NCBI GenBank assembly: GCA_934141535.1
Contig: CAKPCH010000002.1
Coordinates: 62,001-126,000 of the forward strand
Origin: an uncultured Bacilli bacterium
Lineage (GTDB): Bacteria > Bacillota_I > Bacilli_A > RF39 > UBA660
Length of the DNA: 64,000 nt
Direction of reading: 5' to 3'
The stretch's first letter is position 1, and each line of letters begins with the position of its first letter. The position numbers were made by a program, and so were the translations under genes. This document shows positions 43,648 to 52,483 of the stretch, piece by piece. The notes below the pieces were generated by a model, which was not told where the DNA came from, ran no database searches, and saw nothing but the letters and a program-made list of their open reading frames with translations.

Positions 43648-46236
43648 TTACTTTTTTCCAATTGAATTTTCGACATCAGCTCTATGTCTAGCTTCTTCAC
43701 TATTTTGAATTTCACTGCTTTGAATAGAACGAGCTGATAAGATTAAATCAATCTCATCTGATGATTGTTCAAGTTCAGAAGAAGCAGTATTCATTGCACT
43801 ATATAGTGGTGAACTGTATTTACCATTGAAAATATCAATAAATGATTTCATTTGTTGAGGAGTTACTGTATCGCGGATTTCCCCACTATCATCAAAAATT
43901 TCTGATTTTTTCTTGCTATATACTTCTTTTATACTTTCATCAACAGATGCTGCATCATCAAAACTTTCAATAATCCCCATTGCTGCACTATCTCTTGCTT
44001 TTAAAGATTCCATAAAGTCTTCAGCCACTGCCATATCTAGTTTTGATTTTGCTTTATCTCTTGCCACTTTTTTTCTAGCTTTTGCTATTTCATCTACATC
44101 ATTTGGTTTTGTTTTATCATCTATTGCATCATATATATCATGCATTGAATCACTAGCATACTCTTTTTGTGCTTCGGCCAATTCACTTGCTGCTTTTTGA
44201 TATTCTTGCGTATTTTCACTGCCCTTTAAATCATCCAATCTTTTTTTAGCAGCTTGAACTCTTCCATATTTAACTGCTGTTTCATTAAAATTAGCTATAA
44301 ATTTGCCATCTACACCGTCTTTATAAGCCTCTAAAGATGTTGCATCAATAGCCGCTACATCGCCATTATAGCCTTTAATTTGCGAATTTCTTCCTGTTGA
44401 AAAGTCTTTTACTGTATCCCCACCTTTTTGCAAAGTACCAATTTTTGCTTTTTTTGTATCGATTCCCTTCTTTTCAACTTCTAATTCTTTGTTAGACTTA
44501 CTAAAATATCCGGTTTTAGATGAACGTAATTTTTCACTTACCTCAGCGCCATATGCCTTGTCACCATACTTTTGTTGAAGCGCTTCTGTAAATCCTGTTA
44601 CATCACCTTTACCGCTTTCAACTGCCGCAACTTGATTTTTAGCATTTTCTGTATAACTCATTCCGCCAGTGGCTTGATTTATTTTTGCACCCATTCTTTC
44701 AAAAGTTCCAATTCCTTGTTGTTCGCGTGACACTCTGTCATGTTTAGCTTTCATTGCTCCTGAATAAGAACTAGTGAATCCTTTGCCTAGTTTTTCACCT
44801 TTTATTCCAGACATCAATCCTCTACGCGCTGCGCTTGCACCCCCGCCAAGAGAACTAAATACTGCCTTTGTTTTTCCTGTAAAGCCTTTAGCATTTTTAA
44901 ATCTTGAACCTGTGGTTGCTAAATTAGTTCCAAAAGCTGCTGCTCCTGCTAATCCACCAATAGCTGCACCTCTAGTTAAATTTCTAATTTGTTTACCGCC
45001 AAGTGCCTCTTTTTCCATTTTCTTTAATGGATTAAGTGTAAATCCTCCACCATCTAGTTTTACACCTAAACCCTCTAGTATTTTTGGTAATTGTTTAGCA
45101 AACATTAAAGCACCTATTATAATGAAGATTGCTACAAATGCATTAGTTTGGAATGATCCATCTATTACGTCAACTAGATGCATTTCTGAAACTCTACTTA
45201 TTATATAAACTGCAAAATAAAGTGCAATTAATCTTATAAATAAACTTAAATAAGTTTTAAAACACATTTGATACCATTTTTTAAACAAACCATCTTTGCC
45301 ACTTTTAGGATCTACATAAGAAATAATTGGGATAGGCGCAATTAATTGTAAGAATGCTAATTTTATACTACGAAGTGCTATATCCATACAATATGTAACT
45401 AATAAAAGAACAATTATAACACCTACTACTGAACTGAATATAAAACTATAATCCATTATAAATTCTTTAGTTTCTGGATCTGTTGCAGTAGCTAATTCTT
45501 GTCTAAATGTAAGACCAACATTCTTGCTATTTACACCCTTAACATATACTCTTAAATTGTCTACAGTAAATTGATTATTATCCTTAGTGAATTTAAGCAG
45601 TGAAGTGGTTGTCTCATACTCTCCACCTTTAGCAGTTAAATCACTGTCGTTATTTAAACCTGAACATTCAGGATTGAAAACTATTCTTTTATCATTTCCA
45701 GTACCTTCTTCAATTGTTAAGTTTGAACAAGCATTAAGTTCATGGAAAGAATCATCTGGTACAAAGAATGGCGACATTGCCATATAAGCCATGTCATCAC
45801 CAGCTGTATTAAAGAATTCTTTTTTTGTACTTGTTCCAAAAATTAGGGTAGCTAAACTATTATCTTCTAATATATAAGTTTGTAATTGATAAGCATAACT
45901 AAATATATATGGAGTTAATATAAGCATACTAAGTGAAACTACTATATTCATTCCAAGTTTTGATACACCTTTATTTTTGTCAGAAAAATCATCTGGATTT
46001 ACAACGTACATAATAAGTGAAAAAGTAACCTTAAACACCATAAATATAGCTAATAATTTATATATTCTATCAGCCATATCAAGTATATCAGCTTGAGATA
46101 AAGGTGAGGTTCTTGCTATAGTTATTAATAGGTCATATATTTTTGAAATTGCTCCATAAATTATTGAATCCAATAAAAAGAAAAATTGTCTTACTAGTTT
46201 TGAAAACCAATTGCTACTAGTTGCTAAAATATACAT
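43648..46236 (-). CDS. virB6: VirB6/TrbL-like polytopic channel protein with long hydrophilic C-terminus
   Basis: 862 residues. The N-terminal half has seven or so membrane helices and an exported loop (about 130-240), with the TrbL-like region around 255-390. From about 420 to 862 it is hydrophilic, Ala/Lys/Glu-rich and probably coiled coil, without Cys. The DNA for this part (about 44000-45000) is noticeably richer in G and C (around 42-52% in lines I counted) than the rest of the gene (around 30%). VirB6 forms the inner-membrane channel; the C-terminal half is probably cytoplasmic or a substrate-interaction domain (inference). It has its own promoter. Confidence 0.85.
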   Translation of the reverse strand: MYILATSSNWFSKLVRQFFFLLDSIIYGAISKIYDLLITIARTSPLSQADILDMADRIYKLLAIFMVFKVTFSLIMYVVNPDDFSDKNKGVSKLGMNIVVSLSMLILTPYIFSYAYQLQTYILEDNSLATLIFGTSTKKEFFNTAGDDMAYMAMSPFFVPDDSFHELNACSNLTIEEGTGNDKRIVFNPECSGLNNDSDLTAKGGEYETTTSLLKFTKDNNQFTVDNLRVYVKGVNSKNVGLTFRQELATATDPETKEFIMDYSFIFSSVVGVIIVLLLVTYCMDIALRSIKLAFLQLIAPIPIISYVDPKSGKDGLFKKWYQMCFKTYLSLFIRLIALYFAVYIISRVSEMHLVDVIDGSFQTNAFVAIFIIIGALMFAKQLPKILEGLGVKLDGGGFTLNPLKKMEKEALGGKQIRNLTRGAAIGGLAGAAAFGTNLATTGSRFKNAKGFTGKTKAVFSSLGGGASAARRGLMSGIKGEKLGKGFTSSYSGAMKAKHDRVSREQQGIGTFERMGAKINQATGGMSYTENAKNQVAAVESGKGDVTGFTEALQQKYGDKAYGAEVSEKLRSSKTGYFSKSNKELEVEKKGIDTKKAKIGTLQKGGDTVKDFSTGRNSQIKGYNGDVAAIDATSLEAYKDGVDGKFIANFNETAVKYGRVQAAKKRLDDLKGSENTQEYQKAASELAEAQKEYASDSMHDIYDAIDDKTKPNDVDEIAKARKKVARDKAKSKLDMAVAEDFMESLKARDSAAMGIIESFDDAASVDESIKEVYSKKKSEIFDDSGEIRDTVTPQQMKSFIDIFNGKYSSPLYSAMNTASSELEQSSDEIDLILSARSIQSSEIQNSEEARHRADVENSIGKK

Positions 46237-46285
46237 TTTTTACTCCTCCTTAAATCTCATTAAAAGACACTCATACCTATAACAA

Positions 46286-46314
46286 ATTATAACAAAAAAA
46301 GCACAAATAATCAA
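46286..46314 (-). promoter_or_regulatory. Promoter of virB6, inside the pilin terminator
   Basis: TTGATT (46309-46314), 17-base spacer, TATAAT (46286-46291). The -35 lies in the stem-loop of the terminator and its T run is the spacer. Confidence 0.7.
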
Positions 46315-46327
46315 CCGTTATTTGTGC
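46294..46327 (-). terminator. Terminator of the last T4SS pilin gene
   Basis: GCACAAATAA / TTATTTGTGC ten-pair hairpin followed by seven T on the minus strand. Confidence 0.85.
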
Positions 46328-46341
46328 ATATTAATGCATTT

Positions 46342-46734
46342 CTATCTAGTTTCGCATCCTAATTGTTGACCACTACTATCAACAACATCTAATTTACCAT
46401 TAACAAAGCAGTTTAAACATCTCATAACAGCATTATCACCGTTAGTAACAAATCTTATAACTATTTGAACTACAAAAGTTACAAAGAATACTATAACTGC
46501 AGCTATTAACCTTTTTATAAACATTTGTTGACCTTTTTTTATTTCATCTTCCTTAGAAGCAACTACTGCTTTTCCTAAATCTAGCATACCAAATACTATT
46601 AATATAATTGGTATAGCAATTTTTATAACAGTTATAGCAAAATTAACTGCATAAGGTAACATTCCAGGAAAATAAAAATTATCAACACCGCAAGCATATG
46701 TACCTGCTGTATCAAAGTTAGCTAAAAACATCAT
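46342..46734 (-). CDS. T4SS pilin (VirB2-like), no signal peptide extension
   Basis: 130 residues: short N-terminus with ACGVDN, a first hydrophobic helix (about 33-52), the turn SKEDEIKKGQQMFIKR, a second helix (72-92) and CLNCF. The two-helix hairpin with a basic cytoplasmic turn is the VirB2/T4SS-pilin plan. It has a consensus-like promoter (46760-46788) and a strong terminator, so it is the only member made as a single-gene unit. Possibly the most abundant pilin (inference). Confidence 0.82.
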   Translation of the reverse strand: MMFLANFDTAGTYACGVDNFYFPGMLPYAVNFAITVIKIAIPIILIVFGMLDLGKAVVASKEDEIKKGQQMFIKRLIAAVIVFFVTFVVQIVIRFVTNGDNAVMRCLNCFVNGKLDVVDSSGQQLGCETR

Positions 46735-46759
46735 ATATTTTTCACTCCATTCCTATTTA

Positions 46760-46788
46760 ATTATATCATTTAACATTTTAAAAATCAA
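46760..46788 (-). promoter_or_regulatory. Promoter of the single-gene T4SS pilin
   Basis: TTGATT (46783-46788), 17-base spacer, TATAAT (46760-46765), about 25 bases before the ATG. Confidence 0.7.
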
Positions 46789-46790
46789 TA

Positions 46791-47900
46791 TTAATCTATT
46801 ACATATGGATGATCCTTAGATCCATCACCTGTTTTTACTATTTCATTACCATCTATATATATAACATAAAACGCATTTCTCTCTTCATTAGCTTCTGTTA
46901 CTCTCAAGAATCCTGAACTTACATAAAATACCTCATAAGAATTGGTTGCTACAGGATTTAATGTCCAAGTATTAAATCCTACATATCTTAGATAATTATA
47001 ATTTATACAAGATCTAGCATTTAAATTTGTACATTCTTTATCATTACTAGCAAGTGCAAAATCATTTACACTTGGTAATGAAATTATTTGTTTTGTAGCA
47101 TATGTTGAACATTCATCATAATTCTTAATTGTATAATCATCAGCATTTCTTGAATCTATACATACATCATAAGCTATCATGTGCTTTTTAGAGTTTACTT
47201 TATACATTTTCTCATTTTTATACATAGTATTTAAATATTTTAAAATTGAACTATCTTGATATTTAGTTATTCCTTTAGAATCATTTACACTTGAATTATA
47301 TTTTGTATCCCAAGGAAGACTATAACTTAAAGCTTCACTTGATAAAAGTTTAACAATACCATTACTATCAATTCCTAATATTCTATAACTCTTACCAGAT
47401 AATGTAAGATAATCCTTTACTTCATCACCTTTAAATATATAAGAGTTACCTACTTTATATAAACCAGCGCCTTCAGTTACTACATTTTCTTCCAATAGAT
47501 TTTTCAAAGACTTAGTATTATAATCTTTACAATTTAAATTAACTGTATAATTATAATAGCCACCTTTATTTTCTTCTACTAATGATCCATTAAGTCTAAC
47601 TGTAACTTCACCCTTACAAGTACTATCTTTTAAAGATTTATCAGTACTCTTAATATATTTTTCTTTGACTAATGTATCTAAACTAACACTTTTAACCTCA
47701 GCTTCATTAGCAGGTAATTTACTTTTTAAATATTTTTCTCCTGCAGTTAACATTTTTTTCTCATAAGACTCATAACTAGTTGTCTTATTTGAACACCCTT
47801 GAATGAGTGCTAAAAATATTATTATCAATATTGGTATAAATATTAATAATCCTGCAGTAATTAGAAATTTTTTATCTAATTTTTTTAATGCATCAACCAT
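46791..47900 (-). CDS. TM-anchored surface protein in the pilin cluster
   Basis: 369 residues: cytoplasmic Lys-rich start, one membrane helix (about 13-35), then a helical stretch (42-120) and a C-terminal domain (160-369). This has YRILGIDSNGIVKLLSSEAL, a WDTKY motif, SSILKYLNTMY and several Cys. The domain resembles the DUF6273-like modules of surface proteins in uncultured Bacillota and the remnant at 58191-58706. The start has the look of a pseudopilin (KKMLTAGEKYLK after the helix), so it could be a minor pilus subunit. Function unknown. Confidence 0.55.
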   Translation of the reverse strand: MVDALKKLDKKFLITAGLLIFIPILIIIFLALIQGCSNKTTSYESYEKKMLTAGEKYLKSKLPANEAEVKSVSLDTLVKEKYIKSTDKSLKDSTCKGEVTVRLNGSLVEENKGGYYNYTVNLNCKDYNTKSLKNLLEENVVTEGAGLYKVGNSYIFKGDEVKDYLTLSGKSYRILGIDSNGIVKLLSSEALSYSLPWDTKYNSSVNDSKGITKYQDSSILKYLNTMYKNEKMYKVNSKKHMIAYDVCIDSRNADDYTIKNYDECSTYATKQIISLPSVNDFALASNDKECTNLNARSCINYNYLRYVGFNTWTLNPVATNSYEVFYVSSGFLRVTEANEERNAFYVIYIDGNEIVKTGDGSKDHPYVID

Positions 47901-47911
47901 AAACCCTCCTA

Positions 47912-48391
47912 TTATTTAACACAATATTTACCATTTTCTGATAAAGAAGTACCTTTAGGACAAACTCCACCAGATTTTCTATATGTACAATCTCCTTTTA
48001 TAAAACAGTTAACACAACTCATCATATTATCTCTTGAAGATCCTTTTTCAGCAACAAAACTTATAAGCATTTGAACTATTGTAATTACAAAGAATACAAG
48101 TGCACCTGCAATTAATCTTTTTATAAACATTTGTTGACCTTTTTTTATTTCATCTTCTTTTTGTGCTACTATACCTTTAAATAAATCCATCATCCCAAAA
48201 ATAACTAATAAAATTGGAACTACAATTTTAATAACTGTAATTATTGTTGAAACTGTATTAGGTATTTTTTCATCAATTAATACATCTCCTAAAGCAGCAT
48301 TACAACTATAAATATCTGCAGCCATTGCTGATGGTACAAACAAAACAAAAGCCAAAACTAAAATTAAACATACATTTTTTATTTTTTTCAT
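47912..48391 (-). CDS. T4SS pilin (VirB2-like) with signal peptide
   Basis: 159 residues: signal peptide (1-24), CNAALG, first helix (about 43-64), turn QKEDEIKKGQQMFIKR, second helix (85-105), CVNCF and a Cys-rich tail ending ENGKYCVK. Member of the six-protein family in this window; closest to the protein at 46342. Operon with two further pilins upstream. Confidence 0.82.
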   Translation of the reverse strand: MKKIKNVCLILVLAFVLFVPSAMAADIYSCNAALGDVLIDEKIPNTVSTIITVIKIVVPILLVIFGMMDLFKGIVAQKEDEIKKGQQMFIKRLIAGALVFFVITIVQMLISFVAEKGSSRDNMMSCVNCFIKGDCTYRKSGGVCPKGTSLSENGKYCVK

Positions 48392-48406
48392 ATTATTCCT
48401 TCTTTC

Positions 48407-48802
48407 CTACTTACTGCAATCATCTCTTAAAAAACAATCTATACACTTTGATATATTATTTGTAGTTGTTGCATCAGCAACAAAACTCACTATAAATTTA
48501 ACAGCAACTATAACAAAGAATATAAGTGCACCCATAACAAGTCTTTTAATAAATAATTTTTGTCCTTTTTTTATTTCATCTTCTTTTCCTGCTGTTATAC
48601 CTTTCATTAAATCCATAGTACCCATAACTACTAAAATTACTGGTACTGCTATTTGTACAAGTGTAACAGCAAAACTTGTCAATGATGGAATTTTCTCTGG
48701 TATACCTGTTACATTACCACAACTAACTTTACTATAAGCACTAACGCTTATTAGTGGAACAAACATAAGAGAAATTATAAATATTTTCAAAACTTTCTTC
48801 AT
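48407..48802 (-). CDS. T4SS pilin (VirB2-like)
   Basis: 131 residues from the ATG at 48802, preceded by GGGGA. Signal peptide, CGNVTG, first helix, turn GKEDEIKKGQKLFIKR, second helix, CIDCF and DDC near the end. The start codon is one base after the stop of the upstream pilin gene. Confidence 0.82.
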   Translation of the reverse strand: MKKVLKIFIISLMFVPLISVSAYSKVSCGNVTGIPEKIPSLTSFAVTLVQIAVPVILVVMGTMDLMKGITAGKEDEIKKGQKLFIKRLVMGALIFFVIVAVKFIVSFVADATTTNNISKCIDCFLRDDCSK

Positions 48803-48803
48803 A

Positions 48804-49343
48804 TTAAATCCCCACTTCACAATCATTATATATAAAACATTTAGCGCACATCATTATACCATTACTGTTTTCATCTCTACCAACAAAACTAATTAAAAGT
48901 TTAACTATTACAAATACGAAGAATACAAGTGCTGCTGATATTAATCTCTTAACAAAAATTTGTTGACATTTTTTTATTTCATCATCTTTTTGAGCTGATA
49001 TAGCCTTAACTAAATCGATTGACCCAAGTACTACTAATATTATAGGAATTAATATATGAAGAGCAGTATAAAGCTTACTAATAACATTTGGTAATAACGG
49101 AGGGATATTCTCTATTTTTTTATCGCCAACACCACAGGCAAGTAATTTAGAATCATCTGGTATTTCATCACCATCATATGTATTATTAGGATCTTCAATA
49201 CATACACCAGCAAGACCTGCTATACACTCACTACCACATCTAGAACAGTTATCTATACTACATCTACTACAATCTACTGCATTTACACTTAATGGAACAG
49301 CAAATATAAGTAAAGTAATTAAGATCATAATATATTTTTTCAT
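48804..49343 (-). CDS. T4SS pilin (VirB2-like) with Cys-rich N-terminal extension
   Basis: 179 residues from the ATG at 49343 (GGAGG site). Signal peptide (1-20), a Cys-dense segment (about 22-50, CSRCSIDNCSRCGSEC) of about 70 residues before the first helix, then the turn QKDDEIKKCQQIFVKR, second helix and CAKCF. It is the first gene of the T4SS block behind its own promoter. The Cys pattern suggests a disulfide-stabilised surface knob. Confidence 0.8.
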   Translation of the reverse strand: MKKYIMILITLLIFAVPLSVNAVDCSRCSIDNCSRCGSECIAGLAGVCIEDPNNTYDGDEIPDDSKLLACGVGDKKIENIPPLLPNVISKLYTALHILIPIILVVLGSIDLVKAISAQKDDEIKKCQQIFVKRLISAALVFFVFVIVKLLISFVGRDENSNGIMMCAKCFIYNDCEVGI

Positions 49344-49364
49344 ATTTCCTCCATTTACACACAT

Positions 49365-49394
49365 ATTATATACTTTAAGTTAAGATAAAGTCAA
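49365..49394 (-). promoter_or_regulatory. Promoter of the T4SS pilin cluster
   Basis: TTGACT (49389-49394), 18-base spacer, TATAAT (49365-49370), in the 34-base gap between tadZ and the first pilin. Confidence 0.75.
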
Positions 49395-49397
49395 TAT

Positions 49398-50402
49398 TTA
49401 CATTAAAGATTGTTGTTTAGTAAAGCCTAATTTAAATAACAATTTATTTAATTCTGGTATATTTTTTTCACGTTCATTAAGTGGACATAAATTATAAAAT
49501 ACTTTTACTCTTGCCTCATATTCAAAATTAGCTACATCAGAATTACTTAATAAACTCTTATTTAATATAATTTTTTTATCTTTTAATCCGTGAAGTGCTG
49601 AAGCATTTAAAGTCATTAATTTTTGTAATTTAATTATTGTTGGTTCTATTAAATAAAGTACATCTTGGCAAAAGCCTTCGGCAACTATACTATTATTAAT
49701 ATCAATAACAATAACATTTTTATCCTTATTTTTATTTATAACTCCACCAACTTCACTAGTTATAGTTGAAATTAAATCTTTATCATTAAAATAATTAAAA
49801 TCAGTTTTATCTACTTCTATACCAACTACACTATAATTTTTAGAAAGTTCCTTCTTTATCATATATACCAAACTACTCGCACCCGCTTGTTTAGTAATAT
49901 TCTTAACTCCTATTATTCTAGTTCCAAAATACTCATTAACAGGAGTATCATCAACAACCGGAGCCATGTATTTAGCTTGTGGATTATTTTGGCTTGCTAC
50001 TTGAGCATTACCAAATGTAGCATCTAATCTATGAAATTGTGCTACATCACGATAAGTATTAGGAGTATTATATAAATATTGAATTCCCTCAACATTTTTA
50101 GTAAAATTATAAATTCCCATAGAAACTAAATTAGATATAAAAATAGGATTATCAGTTTGAGCAGTACCATCAAGTAACAATATCACTTTTTCCATATCAA
50201 GTGAAATAGATAATTTTTGTAAATTAATAATATTAGTATAATCTTTAATAGCCGTTATATCTAATATCATTCTTTGATAGAAAAAATTTTGAAAAGTTGC
50301 TATAATCTCATCTACATTAAACTCTCCATCCATTTCTTTAATTATATCAATGCCCAAATTTTCCAATAAAGCTTTATTTTTATTTGCTACTATAACATTC
50401 AT
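49398..50402 (-). CDS. tadZ: TadZ/CpaE-like protein
   Basis: 334 residues. N-terminal half (1-115) is a receiver-like domain without obvious phosphorylation site; the second half is a ParA/MinD-type domain beginning IIGVKNITKQAGASSLVYMI, where the P-loop is degenerate, then VGIEVDK and NVIVIDIN. TadZ proteins place Tad pili at the pole. Last gene of the Tad block, just before the T4SS promoter. The missing P-loop Lys/Thr suggests weak or no ATPase activity. Confidence 0.75.
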   Translation of the reverse strand: MNVIVANKNKALLENLGIDIIKEMDGEFNVDEIIATFQNFFYQRMILDITAIKDYTNIINLQKLSISLDMEKVILLLDGTAQTDNPIFISNLVSMGIYNFTKNVEGIQYLYNTPNTYRDVAQFHRLDATFGNAQVASQNNPQAKYMAPVVDDTPVNEYFGTRIIGVKNITKQAGASSLVYMIKKELSKNYSVVGIEVDKTDFNYFNDKDLISTITSEVGGVINKNKDKNVIVIDINNSIVAEGFCQDVLYLIEPTIIKLQKLMTLNASALHGLKDKKIILNKSLLSNSDVANFEYEARVKVFYNLCPLNEREKNIPELNKLLFKLGFTKQQSLM

Positions 50403-50417
50403 GTATATTTCTCCTTT

Positions 50418-50822
50418 TTAATAATCATAATTTTTACCTAGTATTTTAGTTTCACTAGATACAGGAAAATCTATTAAATCTTGAACAAATGGTAAATTAA
50501 AATGTACAAAAGTTTGAACTTTATAATAATATCCATCATTTGTTTCATATTGATAAACACAATATCTATATTCAGTAGTGTTTAAATCATCTCCACATTT
50601 ATCTTTTCCTTCCATATTGTACCCAATATTAGAAAGATCATTATTTATCTCTCCTATAGCATCCTCATTATAAGTACCATATTTTTCTATTATACTAATA
50701 ATTCTATTTTTGGTTCTATAAGCCTTAGAATAAGATAATATCCCAACAAATAAAAGCATTACAATAATAACTATAAAAATTATTATATATAAAAGCATAG
50801 CGTTTCCAATTGACTCTTTCAA
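50418..50822 (-). CDS. TadE-like pseudopilin (TTG start)
   Basis: 134 residues from the TTG at 50822, which is spaced correctly from AGGGG and gives MKESIGNAM, the same opening as the genes at 51298, 51589 and 55804. One N-terminal hydrophobic helix (about 9-30), then a helix, a short Cys pair (about 76 and 88) and a strand domain ending with FPVSSETKIL. Related to the adjacent gene, and probably a minor pilin of the Tad system. Confidence 0.7.
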   Translation of the reverse strand: MKESIGNAMLLYIIIFIVIIVMLLFVGILSYSKAYRTKNRIISIIEKYGTYNEDAIGEINNDLSNIGYNMEGKDKCGDDLNTTEYRYCVYQYETNDGYYYKVQTFVHFNLPFVQDLIDFPVSSETKILGKNYDY

Positions 50823-50827
50823 ATATA

Positions 50828-51298
50828 TCAACCCCTATTTTCAAAATCATACATTCTATTAGTATTAGAATATATTGGTATATCAAGTAAATTATGTATT
50901 ATAGGTATATTAAGTAACATATTAGTTCTTACCTTATAATAATAGTAATCATCTTCAATACATTCATAAACACAATAGCCTAATTTACCATCACTATATA
51001 AAATACCACTTACATTTGTTATTAAATTACAAACAGTATTACCAGATTTTATTTGAGGTTTATTAGAACAATTATTTGAAATATCTACCTTACCATAACC
51101 TATATCATTTAATTTAGAAGCAATCTCATTTTCAGATAAATTATTATAACCCTCATACTTTTCTATTGAATTAGTAATAACATTTGTAACTTTATTCGCC
51201 TTATAATATATAAGAGCAAAAGAAAGAAAAGTAAAAATTATTATTATAAAAGTTATAATTATATTTAAAGTTGCATAATATCCAACACTTTCTTTCAT
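50828..51298 (-). CDS. TadE-like pseudopilin
   Basis: 156 residues beginning MKESVGYYATLN, one hydrophobic helix (about 9-32), then an exported domain with four Cys and the ending IPIYSNTNRMYDF. Paralogue of the next gene: both end with a LP/IPxxxxLxD(I/F)P(I/V)xS segment. AGGAGG site. First gene of a transcription unit behind its own promoter. Confidence 0.72.
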   Translation of the reverse strand: MKESVGYYATLNIIITFIIIIFTFLSFALIYYKANKVTNVITNSIEKYEGYNNLSENEIASKLNDIGYGKVDISNNCSNKPQIKSGNTVCNLITNVSGILYSDGKLGYCVYECIEDDYYYYKVRTNMLLNIPIIHNLLDIPIYSNTNRMYDFENRG

Positions 51299-51332
51299 AT
51301 TAGCCTCCTATTATTATTCCATTCTAATAATA

Positions 51333-51361
51333 ATTATATCAGTGAATATAAAAAAGGTCAA
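51333..51361 (-). promoter_or_regulatory. Promoter of the pseudopilin-tadZ unit
   Basis: TTGACC (51356-51361), 17-base spacer, TATAAT (51333-51338). The -35 starts a few bases past the T run of the Flp pilin terminator. Confidence 0.75.
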
Positions 51362-51367
51362 TAACAA

Positions 51368-51390
51368 CAAAAAAAGTCCGAAGACTTTTT
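51368..51390 (-). terminator. Terminator of the Flp-like pilin gene (UUCG tetraloop)
   Basis: AAAGTC-TTCG-GACTTT on the minus strand, a C(UUCG)G stable tetraloop hairpin followed by a T run. Confidence 0.9.
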
Positions 51391-51589
51391 ACATTTGTAT
51401 CTCACTACCATCTGGTCCAACACATTGAGAACCATTCCATGCGCCACCTTTTTCAGCACATTCTGTTTGTTTATTACCTTTCATACTATTCATTATATTA
51501 GTAACAATTAATGTACCAGCTGCTAAAACGATTGCTATTAAAACGATTGTTACTATTGTCATATTAGCCTCTCCTGCTGCTTCTTTCAT
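51389..51589 (-). CDS. Flp-like pilin of the Tad system
   Basis: 66 residues from the ATG at 51589. The opening MKEAAGEANMTIV leads into a hydrophobic helix (about 9-31), followed by a short tail with two Cys (KGGAWNGSQC) and the ending SEIQM. Flp pilins are short, with one helix and a small tail. Placed between tadC and the pseudopilins with its own promoter and very strong terminator, as expected for the major subunit. The leader is MKEAAG, with a Glu at +1, not the classical G/xxxxEY of Flp. Confidence 0.78.
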   Translation of the reverse strand: MKEAAGEANMTIVTIVLIAIVLAAGTLIVTNIMNSMKGNKQTECAEKGGAWNGSQCVGPDGSEIQM

Positions 51590-51622
51590 CAAATATCACC
51601 TACCTTTATTTTTACTAAATAA

Positions 51623-51652
51623 ATTTTAACATAAATGTGTATTGTTAGTCAA
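51623..51652 (-). promoter_or_regulatory. Promoter of the Flp-like pilin gene
   Basis: TTGACT (51647-51652), 18-base spacer, TAAAAT (51623-51628). Confidence 0.7.
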
Positions 51653-51685
51653 TATACGCATAATATTATTTACATGTTTTTACGT

Positions 51686-52483
51686 TTATATCCCCATTAA
51701 TATAGTCATAGACATAAATAATACCATTATTACTCCACCACCAGTAACAAATAACATTATCATAGTTCTTTTTTCTATAGCTTCTAGTCTATTTTTATAT
51801 TTAATTTCTCTTGCTTTATTTTGAAGTGTAGATACTGTTTTAGAAAACATCATTATTTGTTCATGCTTATCTTCACTACTACCAAGACTTAAACGATATA
51901 AAAGTCTCATCATACGCATTGAATCCCTAACTGGATATTCATTAGCAAAATCTATATAAGGTTGAATTGTAGAATCACCTTCATCAATTTTAGACACTAG
52001 TTTTCTAAGACCAGGTCTAAAAATTTCAGGAGCTGTATCTATACTTCTACTAAGCGCTACTGGAACTGTATAATGCTGTACTAGGATTTCTAAACTTTTT
52101 AAATAATACGGAAGCATTGAATCCATTGTGTGAAGTCTTGCTTTATAATAGCTTTTTAACTTAGTATAACCACTTTTATACATCATAAAACCTGCTACGA
52201 AAGCAAACACTGCATATAAATAATTTAAATTACCTGTAAGAGCTAGTAAGAATATTATTACCATAGTAATTAATATGCCATCTCTTATTCTTCTCATAAA
52301 CAATGCATCTATATCTAAATCAGCATCCTTATATTTTACTCTTAGTAAGAATTCATAATCCTTTTCCATCATTCTTTTTAGAATAGGATTTATATCATTA
52401 ATAAAACCCTTAGTATCTAAAATTTGATTATAAGCAAATACAAAGAGTGCTAAAACTGTAACAATTACATATACCCAAATCAT
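51686..52483 (-). CDS. tadC: TadC-like pilus platform protein
   Basis: 265 residues with T2SSF-type topology: helices near the N-terminus (1-15) and at 78-112, a cytoplasmic helical domain with TMDSMLPYYLKSLEILVQHY, and C-terminal helix (240-265). Platform proteins form the membrane rotor below the TadA ATPase. Its start codon overlaps the TadB stop by one base. Confidence 0.82.
   Translation of the reverse strand: MIWVYVIVTVLALFVFAYNQILDTKGFINDINPILKRMMEKDYEFLLRVKYKDADLDIDALFMRRIRDGILITMVIIFLLALTGNLNYLYAVFAFVAGFMMYKSGYTKLKSYYKARLHTMDSMLPYYLKSLEILVQHYTVPVALSRSIDTAPEIFRPGLRKLVSKIDEGDSTIQPYIDFANEYPVRDSMRMMRLLYRLSLGSSEDKHEQIMMFSKTVSTLQNKAREIKYKNRLEAIEKRTMIMLFVTGGGVIMVLFMSMTILMGI

Noticed and set aside
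44774..45208. Plus-strand open frame inside virB6
   Set aside because: Follows from the GC-richer codons of virB6; Pro-rich reverse reading of Gly/Ala codons without a start signal.
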